A stretch of 64,000 nt of DNA from Shewanella algidipiscicola (GCF_003605125.1 NZ_QPQT01000006.1:1-64000); one strand, 5' to 3'; counted from the first letter of the stretch, positions 28,295 through 37,897 are shown. Numbers and translations: made by a program. The notes: generated from the letters alone by a model not told the origin.

Positions 28295-28774
28295 CTAATT
28301 TAACCAGTATTGGGCATCGTCTTTAAGGTCAAGGCGTTGTTGAATACGCCAGGTTTGATCGAATCCTTCGAGTCTGACTTCCCATGCACCAGAAATAGGT
28401 TCTGCCAACTTAATACGGTAAACCTGATTGCCATCGGCTGTTGCCACTTGACTAAAATCGTGTTGTTTTAAGGTTGGGTGGAAAAACGATATGCTTAATG
28501 CTGCCAAATAAGCCTCACCACCGTGTTGTACAATACGGATTTCATCGTCATTTACTAACATCTCAAACTGCAAACCTAATTGTTTAGCGTGCTTAATTTT
28601 ACGCAGATCCATATTGATGGCTTTACCATCTTTATAGTAATCCTCTGAGACGAGTGAGTCTTGCGTATCGATGGCGACCATCAGCAAATTAACGCTGGCA
28701 ATGACGGCGCACAAGGGCAAAATAATAAGAAACCAAGGCCAAAATTGTTTATACCAAACTTGCGGTGTATTCAT
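28295..28774 (-). CDS. ccoH: CcoH/FixH family cbb3 oxidase assembly protein
   Basis: 159 residues with a single N-terminal transmembrane segment (FWPWFLIILPLCAVIASVNLLMVAIDT), then DSLVSEDYYKDGKAINMDLRK, the conserved FixH motif, and a periplasmic beta domain. CcoH binds the oxidase subcomplexes and supports late assembly and copper delivery with CcoI. It begins about 110 bases after the ccoP stop, beyond a strong terminator, so the assembly genes probably have their own promoter. Confidence 0.9.
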   Translation of the reverse strand: MNTPQVWYKQFWPWFLIILPLCAVIASVNLLMVAIDTQDSLVSEDYYKDGKAINMDLRKIKHAKQLGLQFEMLVNDDEIRIVQHGGEAYLAALSISFFHPTLKQHDFSQVATADGNQVYRIKLAEPISGAWEVRLEGFDQTWRIQQRLDLKDDAQYWLN

Positions 28775-28834
28775 GAAAACTACCTGTTTAATTTGTTGAG
28801 CTCATTTTACCGATAATTGAGTAAAAGCACAGCT

Positions 28835-28863
28835 AAAAAAAAGGCCTCGAGCATCTCGAGGCC
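28835..28863 (-). terminator. Terminator of ccoNOQP
   Basis: Perfect 9-bp stem GGCCTCGAG-CAT-CTCGAGGCC. On the minus strand it is followed by T8. It separates the oxidase structural genes from ccoHIS. Confidence 0.9.
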
Positions 28864-28883
28864 TTGATGTTACCTATATGTAA

Positions 28884-29855
28884 CTACTTGTTTGACAAGC
28901 TATAAATGTAAGCTGTGATCACGTGAACTTTCTCTTCACCTAAAACGTCTTTCCATGCTGGCATTACACCAGAACGGCCGTTTTTGATGCTTTCGACTAT
29001 CACACCACGACTACCACCATATAACCAAGCAGAGTCAGTCAGGTTAGGGGCACCCATAAACTTGTTACCGGTACCGTCCATGCCATGGCAAGCAAAACAG
29101 CCTTTCATGAATGAGCCTTGACCTTGAGCAGCAAGTGCGGCGTCGTGTTCACGACCAGAAAGCTTAACCACATACTCAGCTAATCCTTCAAGTTCACTAT
29201 CATCGATAGGTAACCCCCCTTTAGGCGGCATCATACCGTGACGACCATTCATCAGTGTCGTTTTGATAGTGGCTAAATCACCACCGTATAACCAAGCATT
29301 ATCTGTTAGGTTAGGAAAGCCAGTACTACCACGGGCATCACTACCATGACATTGTGCGCAGTTTTGTAGGAAGAGGCGACCACCGACTTTCAATGCATCT
29401 TCATCTTTAACCAACTCTTCCAATGGGGTTGCAAGGTATGCAGCGAAGATAGGGCCAAACTTTTCGTCAGCTTGCTTCACTTCTTGGTCATACTGTACCC
29501 AACGGCCTTCTTTCACTGCTAGTTCAATCGCGGCTGCAGAATCAGCTTTAATGCCATTCTCTGTACCAATACTTTGGTTTGAGCTTGACCAACCGAGTAA
29601 CCCTTTATAGTTACCAAGACCTGGATAGAGGGCAAGGTAAATCACACTAATGACGATAGTCAGATAAAACATATAACTCCACCACTTTGGTAGTGGGTTA
29701 TTGAGCTCTTCAATACCGTCAAAGGCATGGCCCATTGACTTGCCTTCTTCAACACCCGTGGTGTTTTTAGAGACTAGTCTTAATAGGATAAAACATCCTG
29801 CGATTACCACGATTGTGAGTACGGTAATCCAAATACTCCAGAAGCTACTCATCAT
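28884..29855 (-). CDS. ccoP: Cytochrome cbb3 oxidase subunit III, diheme CcoP
   Basis: 323 residues from the ATG at 29855. An N-terminal helix (SIWITVLTIVVIAGCFILL), the conserved HAFDGIEELNNPLPKWW, a second helix (MFYLTIVISVIYLALYPGLG), then two cytochrome c domains with CAQCHGSDARG and CFACHGMDGTG heme sites and distal Met residues (MMPPKGG, VMPAWKD). It takes electrons from bc1/cytochrome c to CcoO-CcoN. The start ATG overlaps the ccoQ stop in TGATG, which favours coupled translation; a GTG one codon earlier and a further ATG are also possible. Confidence 0.95.
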   Translation of the reverse strand: MMSSFWSIWITVLTIVVIAGCFILLRLVSKNTTGVEEGKSMGHAFDGIEELNNPLPKWWSYMFYLTIVISVIYLALYPGLGNYKGLLGWSSSNQSIGTENGIKADSAAAIELAVKEGRWVQYDQEVKQADEKFGPIFAAYLATPLEELVKDEDALKVGGRLFLQNCAQCHGSDARGSTGFPNLTDNAWLYGGDLATIKTTLMNGRHGMMPPKGGLPIDDSELEGLAEYVVKLSGREHDAALAAQGQGSFMKGCFACHGMDGTGNKFMGAPNLTDSAWLYGGSRGVIVESIKNGRSGVMPAWKDVLGEEKVHVITAYIYSLSNK

Positions 29856-30022
29856 CACTTATGCTCTCCTGAGTCCTTGCTTTTCTCGTCATCCGAGAAA
29901 ACAAGGTTAGCGGCTTCGTCAAATTGATTCTTACGACGACCGCTATAAGCCCACGCAAAAATACCGACAAACGTCAACATAACAACAATGGTGATAATCC
30001 CTTGTATTGTGCCGTAATCCAT
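29855..30022 (-). CDS. ccoQ: Cytochrome cbb3 oxidase subunit IV, CcoQ
   Basis: 55 residues: MDYGTIQGIITIVVMLTFVG... one transmembrane helix, then WAYSGRRKNQFDEAANLVF and an acidic-basic tail ending SGEHK. The YS..R...F..A....F pattern is that of CcoQ, the small subunit that stabilises CcoP association. It lies exactly where expected, 15 bases after ccoO and overlapping ccoP by one base (TGATG). Confidence 0.92.
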   Translation of the reverse strand: MDYGTIQGIITIVVMLTFVGIFAWAYSGRRKNQFDEAANLVFSDDEKSKDSGEHK

Positions 30023-30037
30023 ATTTATGCCTCCAAT

Positions 30038-30643
30038 TTATTTCAGTGCGTGACCTAACGACTGTAGGTATGCGATCAGTGCTTGCATCTCAGTCTTGCC
30101 TTCAACCGCTTTTTGAGCATTGTCGACATCTTCTTGAGTGTAAGGCACACCGAAACCACGGAACACTTCCATCTTTTTAGCCGTTAACTTACCGTCAAGT
30201 ACGTTTTCAGCTAACCATGGGAACCCAGGCATATTTGACTGAGGTACCACGGCACGAGGATCGATTAAGTGCACTTCGTGCCACTTGTCACTGTAACGTC
30301 CGCCTACACGAGCAAGATCAGGACCAGTACGTTTAGAACCCCAAAGGAATGGGTGTTCCCACACTGACTCACCAGCTACAGAGTAGTGCCCATAACGTTC
30401 AGTTTCTGCACGTAATGGACGGATCATTTGACTGTGACAACCAACACAACCTTCGCGGATATAAATATCACGGCCTTCAAGCTCTAGCGCTGTGTAAGGG
30501 CGTAATCCATCAACAGGTTCAGTGGTATCTTTTTGAAAAAGTAGAGGAGTGATCTGTACCAAGCCACCGAAACTAATTGCAATAACGGTAAAGATGCCTA
30601 GCAGACCGATGTTTTTCTCAACTATCTCATGATTAAATTTCAT
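30038..30643 (-). CDS. ccoO: Cytochrome cbb3 oxidase subunit II, monoheme CcoO
   Basis: 201 residues. An N-terminal anchor ([20 protein letters not shown]) is followed by a single class I heme c domain: [17 protein letters not shown], with [33 protein letters not shown] typical of CcoO. It passes electrons from CcoP to the heme b of CcoN. It lies 12 bases after ccoN in the operon. Confidence 0.96.
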   Translation of the reverse strand: MKFNHEIVEKNIGLLGIFTVIAISFGGLVQITPLLFQKDTTEPVDGLRPYTALELEGRDIYIREGCVGCHSQMIRPLRAETERYGHYSVAGESVWEHPFLWGSKRTGPDLARVGGRYSDKWHEVHLIDPRAVVPQSNMPGFPWLAENVLDGKLTAKKMEVFRGFGVPYTQEDVDNAQKAVEGKTEMQALIAYLQSLGHALK

Positions 30644-30655
30644 CTAATCTACCCC

Positions 30656-32083
30656 TTATGCTTCAGCAAGTGCTGGCAAAGATTCTTTCGGTGCTTTTAC
30701 GGTCTTGAACACGTTATATGCCATTAACAGCATACCAGTTACAAAGAACACGCCACCTAAGAAACGAACAAAGTAGAATGGATACGATGCTTCCAAACCT
30801 TCAACAAAGCTGTAGGTCAAGGTACCGTCAGAGTTAACTGCACGCCACATAAGACCTTGCATCACACCCGAGATCCACATAGATACGATGTAAAGTACGG
30901 TACCGATAGTTGCCAACCAGAAATGCACGTTGATCAACTGAGTGCTGTACATACGGCCGTGACCATAAACAGAAGGAATCAAGTGATATAACGACCCAAT
31001 AGATACCATTGCTACCCAACCCAGTGCACCAGAGTGAACGTGACCAATAGTCCAGTCAGTGTAGTGAGAAAGGGCGTTAACTGTCTTAATCGCCATCATT
31101 GGACCTTCGAAGGTAGACATACCATAGAAAGACAATGAAACCACAAGGAAGCGTAGGATAGGATCGGTTCTTAACTTATGCCAAGCACCTGATAGCGTCA
31201 TGATACCGTTGATCATACCACCCCAAGAAGGCGCGAATAGAATAAGCGACATCACCATACCCAGTGATTGTGTCCAATCAGGCAGCGCAGTGTAGTGAAG
31301 GTGGTGAGGACCAGCCCAAATATACAATGCAATCAATGCCCAAAAGTGAACAATAGATAAACGGTATGAGTAAACAGGACGACCAGCTTGCTTAGGCACG
31401 AAGTAGTACATCATACCTAAGAAACCAGCTGTCAGTAGGAAACCTACCGCGTTATGTCCATACCACCACTGAACCATGGCATCAACTGCGCCTGAGTAGA
31501 GTGAATATGATTTGAACATGCTCACTGGTATCGCCATAGAGTTAACTATATGCAGCACGGCTACCGTAATAATGAAGGCACCAAAGAACCAGTTCGCGAC
31601 ATAAATGTGTGAGGTTGTTCTTTTTACGATGGTGCCAAAGAATACAATCGCATATGTTACCCAAACGACGGCAATAGCGATATCGATAGGCCATTCTAAT
31701 TCTGCATACTCTTTAGTACTGGTTAGGCCCAGTGGCAGAGTAATCACGGCTGATAAAATGATGGCTTGCCATCCCCAGAAGGTAAATGCAGCTAATTTAG
31801 GTGCAAATAAACGGGTTTGACAGGTGCGCTGAACGATATAGTAAGATGTTGCAAAAAGTGCTGAAGTACCGAACGCGAAAATCACAGCGTTTGTGTGCAG
31901 AGGTCGAAGACGACTGTACGTTAGCCATGGAGTATCAAAGTTCAGTTGTGGCCATATTAACTGGGCCGCGATCAATACACCGATTGACATACCAACGATT
32001 CCCCACAAAACTGTGGTTAATGCAAATTGGCGGACAACGGTGTAATTGTAATCAGCGCCTTGAGGCTGGGAATGATTCATCAT
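30656..32083 (-). CDS. ccoN: Cytochrome cbb3 oxidase subunit I, CcoN
   Basis: 475 residues with 12 hydrophobic helices. It binds heme b and the heme b3-CuB centre of the high-affinity oxygen reductase. Diagnostic segments: [14 protein letters not shown] (low-spin heme His), [29 protein letters not shown] (CuB His and cross-linked Tyr region), [13 protein letters not shown] and [18 protein letters not shown] [12 protein letters not shown]. Two ATGs in tandem open the frame; GGAAG lies 5 and 8 bases before them. Upstream is a perfect FNR box, consistent with induction at low oxygen. Confidence 0.96.
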   Translation of the reverse strand: MMNHSQPQGADYNYTVVRQFALTTVLWGIVGMSIGVLIAAQLIWPQLNFDTPWLTYSRLRPLHTNAVIFAFGTSALFATSYYIVQRTCQTRLFAPKLAAFTFWGWQAIILSAVITLPLGLTSTKEYAELEWPIDIAIAVVWVTYAIVFFGTIVKRTTSHIYVANWFFGAFIITVAVLHIVNSMAIPVSMFKSYSLYSGAVDAMVQWWYGHNAVGFLLTAGFLGMMYYFVPKQAGRPVYSYRLSIVHFWALIALYIWAGPHHLHYTALPDWTQSLGMVMSLILFAPSWGGMINGIMTLSGAWHKLRTDPILRFLVVSLSFYGMSTFEGPMMAIKTVNALSHYTDWTIGHVHSGALGWVAMVSIGSLYHLIPSVYGHGRMYSTQLINVHFWLATIGTVLYIVSMWISGVMQGLMWRAVNSDGTLTYSFVEGLEASYPFYFVRFLGGVFFVTGMLLMAYNVFKTVKAPKESLPALAEA

Positions 32084-32245
32084 ATTGCTTCCACTGCTTA
32101 TTACTTGTACTTATTGTTAGAGTAAAGCGACACTTTACCCGTTAGAAAATGACGTTAACAAGCCTGCTTCCTACGAAACAAACTTGATTGAGTCAACGTG
32201 TTGCTCAACATTAATGCAAATTAATGTTAAGTATCGCAATGATAC

Positions 32246-32259
32246 TTGAGCAATATCAA
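32246..32259. promoter_or_regulatory. Degenerate FNR-type box in the ccoN upstream region
   Basis: TTGAGCAATATCAA matches TTGATNNNNATCAA at 9 of 10 positions. It lies 163 bases before the ccoN start and 30 bases from the perfect box. Confidence 0.55.
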
Positions 32260-32288
32260 AAAAGATAGGAATTATGCGGCATGCAACA

Positions 32289-32302
32289 TTGATCCAGATC
32301 AA
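32289..32302. promoter_or_regulatory. Perfect FNR/EtrA box between ccoN and a divergent lipoprotein gene
   Basis: TTGATCCAGATCAA fits the FNR consensus at all 10 defined positions. It lies 206 bases before ccoN (minus) and 48 bases before the plus-strand start at 32350, so either or both transcripts could be controlled. Confidence 0.85.
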
Positions 32303-32349
32303 AGTCCCCGTATAGAATGTAAACACTATGATTCAAAAGGTTAAAAATT

Positions 32350-32853
32350 GTGCTAAGCAAGCAAATAACTCGCTTTTTTATCTTAACTATTTCAGTGCTA
32401 AATATCATCTTACTGACGGCATGCTCTGAAGGTAACGATAGTACTGTTGTTGCTCAAAATACTACTGAATACTCAGCATTCTCAATAGATAATAACTTGT
32501 GTCAATTCGCACAAGCACCTTGTCAACAAACAGTAAATGGTATTGATATAAGCCTGAGCATCACACCTGAGTCGGCTCCCAGTGAAAAACCGTTAGCGGT
32601 ATCATTAAGTTTTTCTGAATCGGTGCAATTATTGGGTGCTCGAGTCGAGGGTAGAGACATGTTTATGGGGGTTATTCCGTTAAATTTAACTGAAACCGCA
32701 GAAAGTCGCTATAATGGTACCTTAGTCTATGGCTCATGTAGTAGTAATTACATGGTTTGGCGGATGTTTGTTAGCTTTAACGTTAAGGGACAACAACAGC
32801 ATGTAATGTTCGACTTTTTGGCCGACAATCACCCTGTCGATAATGCACGCTAA
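32350..32853 (+). CDS. Uncharacterised lipoprotein divergent from ccoN
   Basis: 167 residues from a GTG start with AAAAGG nine bases upstream. The signal peptide ends at the lipobox LLTAC (Cys about 25) followed by Ser. The mature part has Cys pairs (NLCQFAQAPCQQ), then a beta-sandwich-like stretch (GIDISLSITPESAPSEKPLAVSLSF, VEGRDMFMGVIPLNL, GSCSSNYMVWRMFVSFNV). Met and Cys residues (RDMFMG, GSCSSNYMVWRMF) could bind copper. The position beside ccoN, with an FNR box in between, suggests a role in oxidase assembly or copper supply; I know of no proven function. Confidence 0.7.
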   Translation: MLSKQITRFFILTISVLNIILLTACSEGNDSTVVAQNTTEYSAFSIDNNLCQFAQAPCQQTVNGIDISLSITPESAPSEKPLAVSLSFSESVQLLGARVEGRDMFMGVIPLNLTETAESRYNGTLVYGSCSSNYMVWRMFVSFNVKGQQQHVMFDFLADNHPVDNAR

Positions 32854-33129
32854 ACCATGTTGCGTCGATTGACCATTATCATGATTACGGCTAACGACGA
32901 AACATAAGCTCAGGCCTTGTTCGCTGTAAGCAGCGTACTAATTTGCTGTTGGGATTTAATATTGGGTAAGTAAAGCACGATAACCTTAATTGTCCTGTGT
33001 TAAGCTTTGATTCGATGTTTTCCGTTTAATCTAAATACTAGAATTGATTCATTAAATTAAGCATATTAAATGCATGACTCATGATAAAATCAGCGGTAAC
33101 ACTTGCTACACTCTTCAAGTAATTTGCTA

Positions 33130-34446
33130 ATGCCAAATAATCACGCTCAATCAATCACATCATTGCCAACCGTACTGCCTTTATTTGAGTCAAAAGACTT
33201 TCTCGAGCAAGGCAATCCCATTATTAATCAACATATCACGGCATTGAGTATTAATGGCATTGAAGATGCGGGCTTTATTTATGAGCTCTCTTGCGATCTA
33301 TTATTTTCTCTGCGTGACAATGAAAACAGCTATAAAAGCTATCGTAGTGAACTCAGCTGCTTTTTGCATTGGTGTTTTGATGTGGTTAAACAATCACCCG
33401 CGCAGATCTCACGCCGAGATATTGACAAATTTGTTGCCTATTGCCAACAGCCACCTAAAGCGCTTATTGGCTATTATAATGTGGCGCAATTTAAACTTGA
33501 TAAAGCAACGGGACAGCGTCTACCTAATCCGCTTTGGCGACCCTTTGTCGGTAAAAAGCGACTTGGCGTCGAACAAAATTATGAGTTGAGTGACAATGCT
33601 TTAAAAACCAAAATGGCAATTTTATCATCCTATTATGGTTTTTTAATGGCCGAAGATTATTGTGAGCGTAATCCTGCGCAAGCTTGGTTGAATCACTCGC
33701 GATTTGCCAAAAAACATAAATTTTTAGTCAATCATGACGATATCGACAGCTTGGCTTTTACCGAACTGCAATGGTCATATGTCATTAGCAGTGTGGAAGG
33801 GCTTGCCCAAACTTCTCCAGAGACTCATCAACGCAGTTTATTTTTAATTAAGCTCATCTATTCCTGTTATTTACGAGTATCAGATGTCAGCGCAAGAGCT
33901 GGATACAGCCCCATCATGGGGCAATTTACTCAGAATAAACAAACGGGTATTTGGCGCTTTAATATTCCGCAGAGCAAAGGGGGCAAACAGCGTTCGGTGC
34001 CTTTATCCAATGCATTACTCGCAGCATTAATCCAATACAGGCAATATTTAGGTTTAAGCGATCTACCAAGTTCTAATGAACAAACGCCACTATTTGTACG
34101 TCATCGCGCTGCTGGCCGAGGTAGAGAAAGCGGACTGATCAACGCTAATCTTGGTATTCGCCAGGTGAGGGAGGAAGTGCAAAAAATCATCGAGTATAGT
34201 GCCGACTGCGCTGAAGCTGATGGTATGACAGAAGATGCCAAAGCGATGCGATTATTAAGTGTACACAACATACGCCATACCGGGATCACGCACGATATTA
34301 ATTTACACGGTAGACCGCTTTCACATGTGCAAGCCGATGCCGGACATGAAAGTATCGATACCACATCGCAATATTTGCATACTAGTCAATCGGATAGGCA
34401 TCAAAGTGCCGCAAATAAACCAATTGATACCTTATCGGGAATATAA
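33130..34446 (+). CDS. Tyrosine recombinase/integrase (intact)
   Basis: 438 residues from ATG 33130 (a TTG at 33103 is an alternative). A core-binding SAM-like domain (residues about 50-200) precedes the catalytic domain, in which all site residues are visible: Arg in SCYLRVSDVSA, Lys in QSKGGKQRSVPL, HxxR in SVHNIRHTG, His in DAGHESIDTT and the nucleophile Tyr in QYLHT. It would cut and rejoin DNA. No adjacent excisionase or cargo is seen, and attachment sites are not evident. It lies beside a gene-poor region that also holds a decayed second integrase, so this may be the remains of, or a resident enzyme for, an integrative element. Confidence 0.88.
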   Translation: MPNNHAQSITSLPTVLPLFESKDFLEQGNPIINQHITALSINGIEDAGFIYELSCDLLFSLRDNENSYKSYRSELSCFLHWCFDVVKQSPAQISRRDIDKFVAYCQQPPKALIGYYNVAQFKLDKATGQRLPNPLWRPFVGKKRLGVEQNYELSDNALKTKMAILSSYYGFLMAEDYCERNPAQAWLNHSRFAKKHKFLVNHDDIDSLAFTELQWSYVISSVEGLAQTSPETHQRSLFLIKLIYSCYLRVSDVSARAGYSPIMGQFTQNKQTGIWRFNIPQSKGGKQRSVPLSNALLAALIQYRQYLGLSDLPSSNEQTPLFVRHRAAGRGRESGLINANLGIRQVREEVQKIIEYSADCAEADGMTEDAKAMRLLSVHNIRHTGITHDINLHGRPLSHVQADAGHESIDTTSQYLHTSQSDRHQSAANKPIDTLSGI

Positions 34447-34996
34447 TAAGTAAATGAGAAGGGCAATGTAGTGTTAATTCCTAGCGCATTGATCGTTGCA
34501 TAAGGTCTTTATCTGTCATAAGACTGCCTTTATGGTTATCCTTTCACTTTTAATCATAGTTAACAGCAGAAGTTAAACGGGAAGCCATGGCAAAAAAGTG
34601 ATGAAGAACAGTGAGCGACACAAGTTGATGGTCAATGCCCAGACAGTAGATTTCTGGGTGAGGGCAGTCTAAATTAACACAACATTGTTATGGGTTCAGT
34701 TCCCCCTTTATTATTCATCACTAAATAATGAATACAATTTTAAACTCATTAGCGGGCAGGGGAATCGCAATAAAACCACATGTAATATAATAAGTTAATT
34801 ACCCCACACAAAAGCATTTGATGCTATCGCTAAAAATATGTTTTTCAATGGATGTAAATGTTTAATGAATAATTAAAATATTCCATTAAGTTCATTTCAT
34901 AGAGCGCAGAATGAATAATTTACTAACTTAAATCATTAATACTAGTCCGCCATGCAAACCTGATTTGTTATAACAAACCACACATTCAAATTGACA

Positions 34997-35032
34997 CTTT
35001 AATGCCGATAATGATACTTATCGGCATTAAAG
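34997..35032. repeat. Perfect 15-bp hairpin
   Basis: CTTTAATGCCGATAA and its exact reverse complement around the 6-base loop TGATAC. No T-run follows on either side, so it is not a typical terminator. Confidence 0.85.
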
Positions 35033-35417
35033 ACCAATGTTCATGTCTTGCTTATAGCTATTATCTCGTGGTTCTTCAATCAGTTTGGTAGGTTGTAATT
35101 AAAAGGAATAATAAAGCAAGCCTAAAGTTGCCTACGTTCAATAATATAAAGATGGATTTTTGCAATGACAATTGTCAATTACTTTGGTTTTTACTCAAGC
35201 GTCATAGGAAATTAAATGCACCACATACGACTTGAATCATTAGCTTTTTATGTGTCAACCTTTGGTATATTAAATGTTGGCTATACATTTTAAGTAAAGA
35301 TGATGTTTTATTCAATTTACTTATGGATGCTTTAAACGATTTCTAAACTCAAGTAAATAGTGCACCAATCATAGTAAATACTAATACTCATAAGTGCAGC
35401 ACTGTGAGGTTAAAATT

Positions 35418-35488
35418 AAGGCGTCGCTACGTGCATACAACAAATCTGTGTGGGTAAAACCACGCTAGATTTCACGTAGCGATGCCTT
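35418..35488. repeat. Long inverted repeat with internal hairpin
   Basis: Arms AAGGCGTCGCTACGTG (35418-35433) and CACGTAGCGATGCCTT (35473-35488) pair over 16 bases with one mismatch. The 39-base loop holds a smaller hairpin (GTGG-GTAAAA-CCAC). Its shape is that of a small structured element. Confidence 0.7.
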
Positions 35489-36078
35489 TAAAAGACTCAG
35501 TTGAGTGCCAACCGATTAATGTTCGCTACAGTGTTGACGATAAGAAATACTGTTATACGGAATTAATTGACCAAACGCCTTAGACATTAGATGTGTTCAT
35601 AGCTCATTTGCGGTATTCAACTAAGCGGATTACTACTGAGTGATTCGGTTAATGGTCATGGTCACAGACAATTATCGGTAGCATTGATCTATCTAAACAC
35701 TCAATGTTGCGTCGCTTGGCAGCCCAACAACCAAACCAATAAAAATTGTTTGACTCGATAGCGTTAAGGTAATTATGCCTGACCGATGTTTATATATGGT
35801 AAGGCGCTATCTATCGACTCATGATTCAAACCATGACTTATGGGCGTGGAATGCTTATCTTTAAAATGTAATGGCAATTACCACTACACAATTCCATTTC
35901 TACAGCCTTACACCAAGATGCGCACAATGTATATTATGTTAAATTTGGTCTGGTTGTGATTTAGTACATGTATGATCTAGATCAATACCTTACATGAAAT
36001 CCGTTGTCATTTGACTCAGCGAAATCTCTATGCGTATATTCGTACATAAAGCACAAATCTACGAGTAGTAAGTTGATC

Positions 36079-36852
36079 ATGTACAAAGTTGAAAATTGTA
36101 ATGGCGAGTTTTACTGCCTGATGGATGTGTTGACCACTATGCCCCCATTGTTGGCGTTAAGGTGGTTAGAAGAAGAGTTAATGCAAAAAGCACTTGGAAC
36201 TCAAAAATCTTATCTTGATTCGCTCAAACTGTTTTACGATTTTTGATTGGCAAAACATTGCGTATCTCTCGATTTCTCATTTCATCAAAGTGAGTATCGA
36301 GATGTAGAAGCTTTGACCCATGAGTTGCAGCGTTCTGGGATTACCTACTTTAAGATAAGCAAATTTCTAATGTGGTTATGCTTCCACAGCCAACTAACAA
36401 GCAACACACTCTCACGCAGAAAAAGCGAACCGCTGCAAAACATTTCCAAGTTGTTTGTAATTTCATTTCGTATCTTTCTCGCACTTATCTAACTACAGCG
36501 TACCGAGATGAAGACCCACTAATACTTAGACGATACCGGACAGACGTACAACTACGACTTAAAGACGCCACGAGCAAGTTTTCTAAATGGCAGAAATCAA
36601 GCAAAAAATCTTCTGCTTATGACTCTTAGTAGTTTGACCTCTCAACAGTATGAAGACTTTATTCGTGTTCTTACGCCTGATGTTATGAAGCCTTCCCACG
36701 TTAAATTACCTAATGGTAGTGACGAGGTCAGCTTTTCCTTGATAAATAAGAACGAGTTCAACCCAATAGTCAGCTATGAAGTGCAAATGCGGAATTATCT
36801 TCTGACCAATATTTTATTTCCATCGTTAAATCATTACATATTGGCCTACTAA
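36079..36852 (+). pseudogene. Decayed and truncated tyrosine-recombinase-type integrase
   Basis: From ATG 36079 the translation MYKVENCNGEFYCLMDVLTT ... RWLEEELMQKALGTQKSYLDSLKLFYDF is cut by TGA at 36244 (probably W in the ancestor: FYDF-W-LAKHC). It continues LAKHCVSLDFSFHQSEYRDVEALTHELQR, then shifts frame (one T missing near 36330) into ...NVVMLPQPTNKQHTLTQKKRTAAKHFQVVCNFISYL. It shifts again near 36620 into LTSQQYEDFIRVLTPDVMKPSH ... YEVQMRNYLLTN. The pattern is the N-terminal and core-binding part of a long site-specific integrase; RNYLL is where the catalytic domain would begin, and it is missing. At least two stops and two shifts mean it is dead. Confidence 0.78.
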
Positions 36853-36897
36853 AAAGGACGCAAGGTTATGCGTCCAGTGATGTAGCATGTGAGAAGA

Positions 36898-37233
36898 TTA
36901 ATTTTGCCGGATAGGAGTCAATCCTTTGTTGCGGCTCTCAACCGCATCCTCTAAATCGAACCCAGAATCACGCCAGCTCTTCGCTTCTTGAGGTAGAAAC
37001 TTCTGTCCCCCCCACGCCATTGCATCTTCTAAATTAAAGCCCGCGATGTTCCAATCTGATGCTTCAGCAGCATTAAAACCGCTAAGATGCCATTTTTGAG
37101 CTAATGCAGAAGTAAAGCCTGCTGACTTCCAAGCTGAGATCTCATCCGCTGACATACCAGACCAATCTTTTGGCATAGAACTACATGCAAACAATATTAA
37201 ACAAATCAATAAACTAGAACCAACTTTAAACAT
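36898..37233 (-). CDS. Lipoprotein with five 13-residue W...GF repeats
   Basis: 111 residues. The signal peptide ends LILFAC-SS, with lipidated Cys 17. From Trp 35 the protein is a tandem array with period 13: WKSAGFTSALAQK, WHLSGFNAAEASD, WNIAGFNLEDAMA, WGGQKFLPQEAKS, WRDSGFDLEDAVE, then a degenerate SRNKGL. Trp at position 1, Gly-Phe at 5-6 and Ala at 11 recur, suggesting a short helical solenoid. Ser follows the lipid Cys, which favours outer-membrane sorting. I cannot name a family or a function. It sits in the accessory region with no partner gene. Confidence 0.7.
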   Translation of the reverse strand: MFKVGSSLLICLILFACSSMPKDWSGMSADEISAWKSAGFTSALAQKWHLSGFNAAEASDWNIAGFNLEDAMAWGGQKFLPQEAKSWRDSGFDLEDAVESRNKGLTPIRQN

Positions 37234-37897
37234 AGCGCCTCCACAGATTTTATCATTAACACTATTAAATATTGCAGTTTAAATATCACCTAACATTCTG
37301 CCATCGTTCAGCGAAAGCATGGTTACTCCATAAGCGAAGCTGGCAAAAGTAAAAACGCTCTATCACTGCCTAGTGTTCTTGCTATTTCACTATTGACATC
37401 CATCGTTTCACGTTCCAAATCAGCTTTCTATTCAGATGTAACACATCCAAAAGAAAGACCCATTAGATACCCAAACTTCTTCAAACCCTCATCTACTTTG
37501 AGTATTGTTCAGTGAAATACTACAAAAATAGCGTAGTCTCGGTCGTGAGTTTATGCTAATTTTCTTGGTGAAATATTTATCTTGTCAGTAACTTGACCTG
37601 ACTTTTGACCTCGCGAATTCAACTTCAAATGTAGCATTTTTGTCGTTTGGGATAATTCTCTCTCTATAATCAACTACGCCGTAAGCCGATAATCAAAACT
37701 CACTCGATGAGTGACCTCATTGTTAGATTTTACGCTCTAAATTCGAACTAACTAAACTAGAAACCACCATCGCCATATAAAAACGCCAACGATTGACTCT
37801 AAGTACATTTATAGGTCTGCGCGATGAGAGTCACAGGATTGATTCAACCAGCTGATAAAGCTCTGCCTTATCGCCGTTGTGTCATAACTAGAATATA
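37234..37897. other. Intergenic stretch between the repeat lipoprotein and umuC
   Basis: About 660 bases without an intact gene. It contains the decayed minus-strand frame described at 37323-37600 and otherwise nothing I can support. Confidence 0.55.
37323..37600 (-). pseudogene. Decayed reading frame, unknown protein fragment
   Basis: One minus-strand frame reads VDEGLKKFGYLMGLSFGCVTSE, a TAG stop (37428-37430), then KADLERETMDVNSEIARTLGSDRAFLLLPASLME and a stop at 37323. Upstream in the same frame lie DKINISPRKLA and HDRDYAIFVVFH, separated by two more stops. The amino acid composition is protein-like and amphipathic over a long stretch, so I think it is a remnant. Family unknown. Confidence 0.4.

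Larger units (their letters stand above)
34447..36078. other. 1.6-kb gene-poor AT-rich region
   Basis: I find no frame I can support on either strand. Content: two long hairpins (34997-35032 and 35418-35488), many short stop-interrupted frames, and low GC. It may be the eroded interior of a mobile element or a non-coding RNA locus. Confidence 0.6.

Noticed and set aside
35418..35488. Integron attC site
   Set aside because: The stem-loop shape is suggestive, but the R-type core sequences (GTTRRRY and RYYYAAC) at the ends are absent, and there is no cassette array or integron integrase signature.
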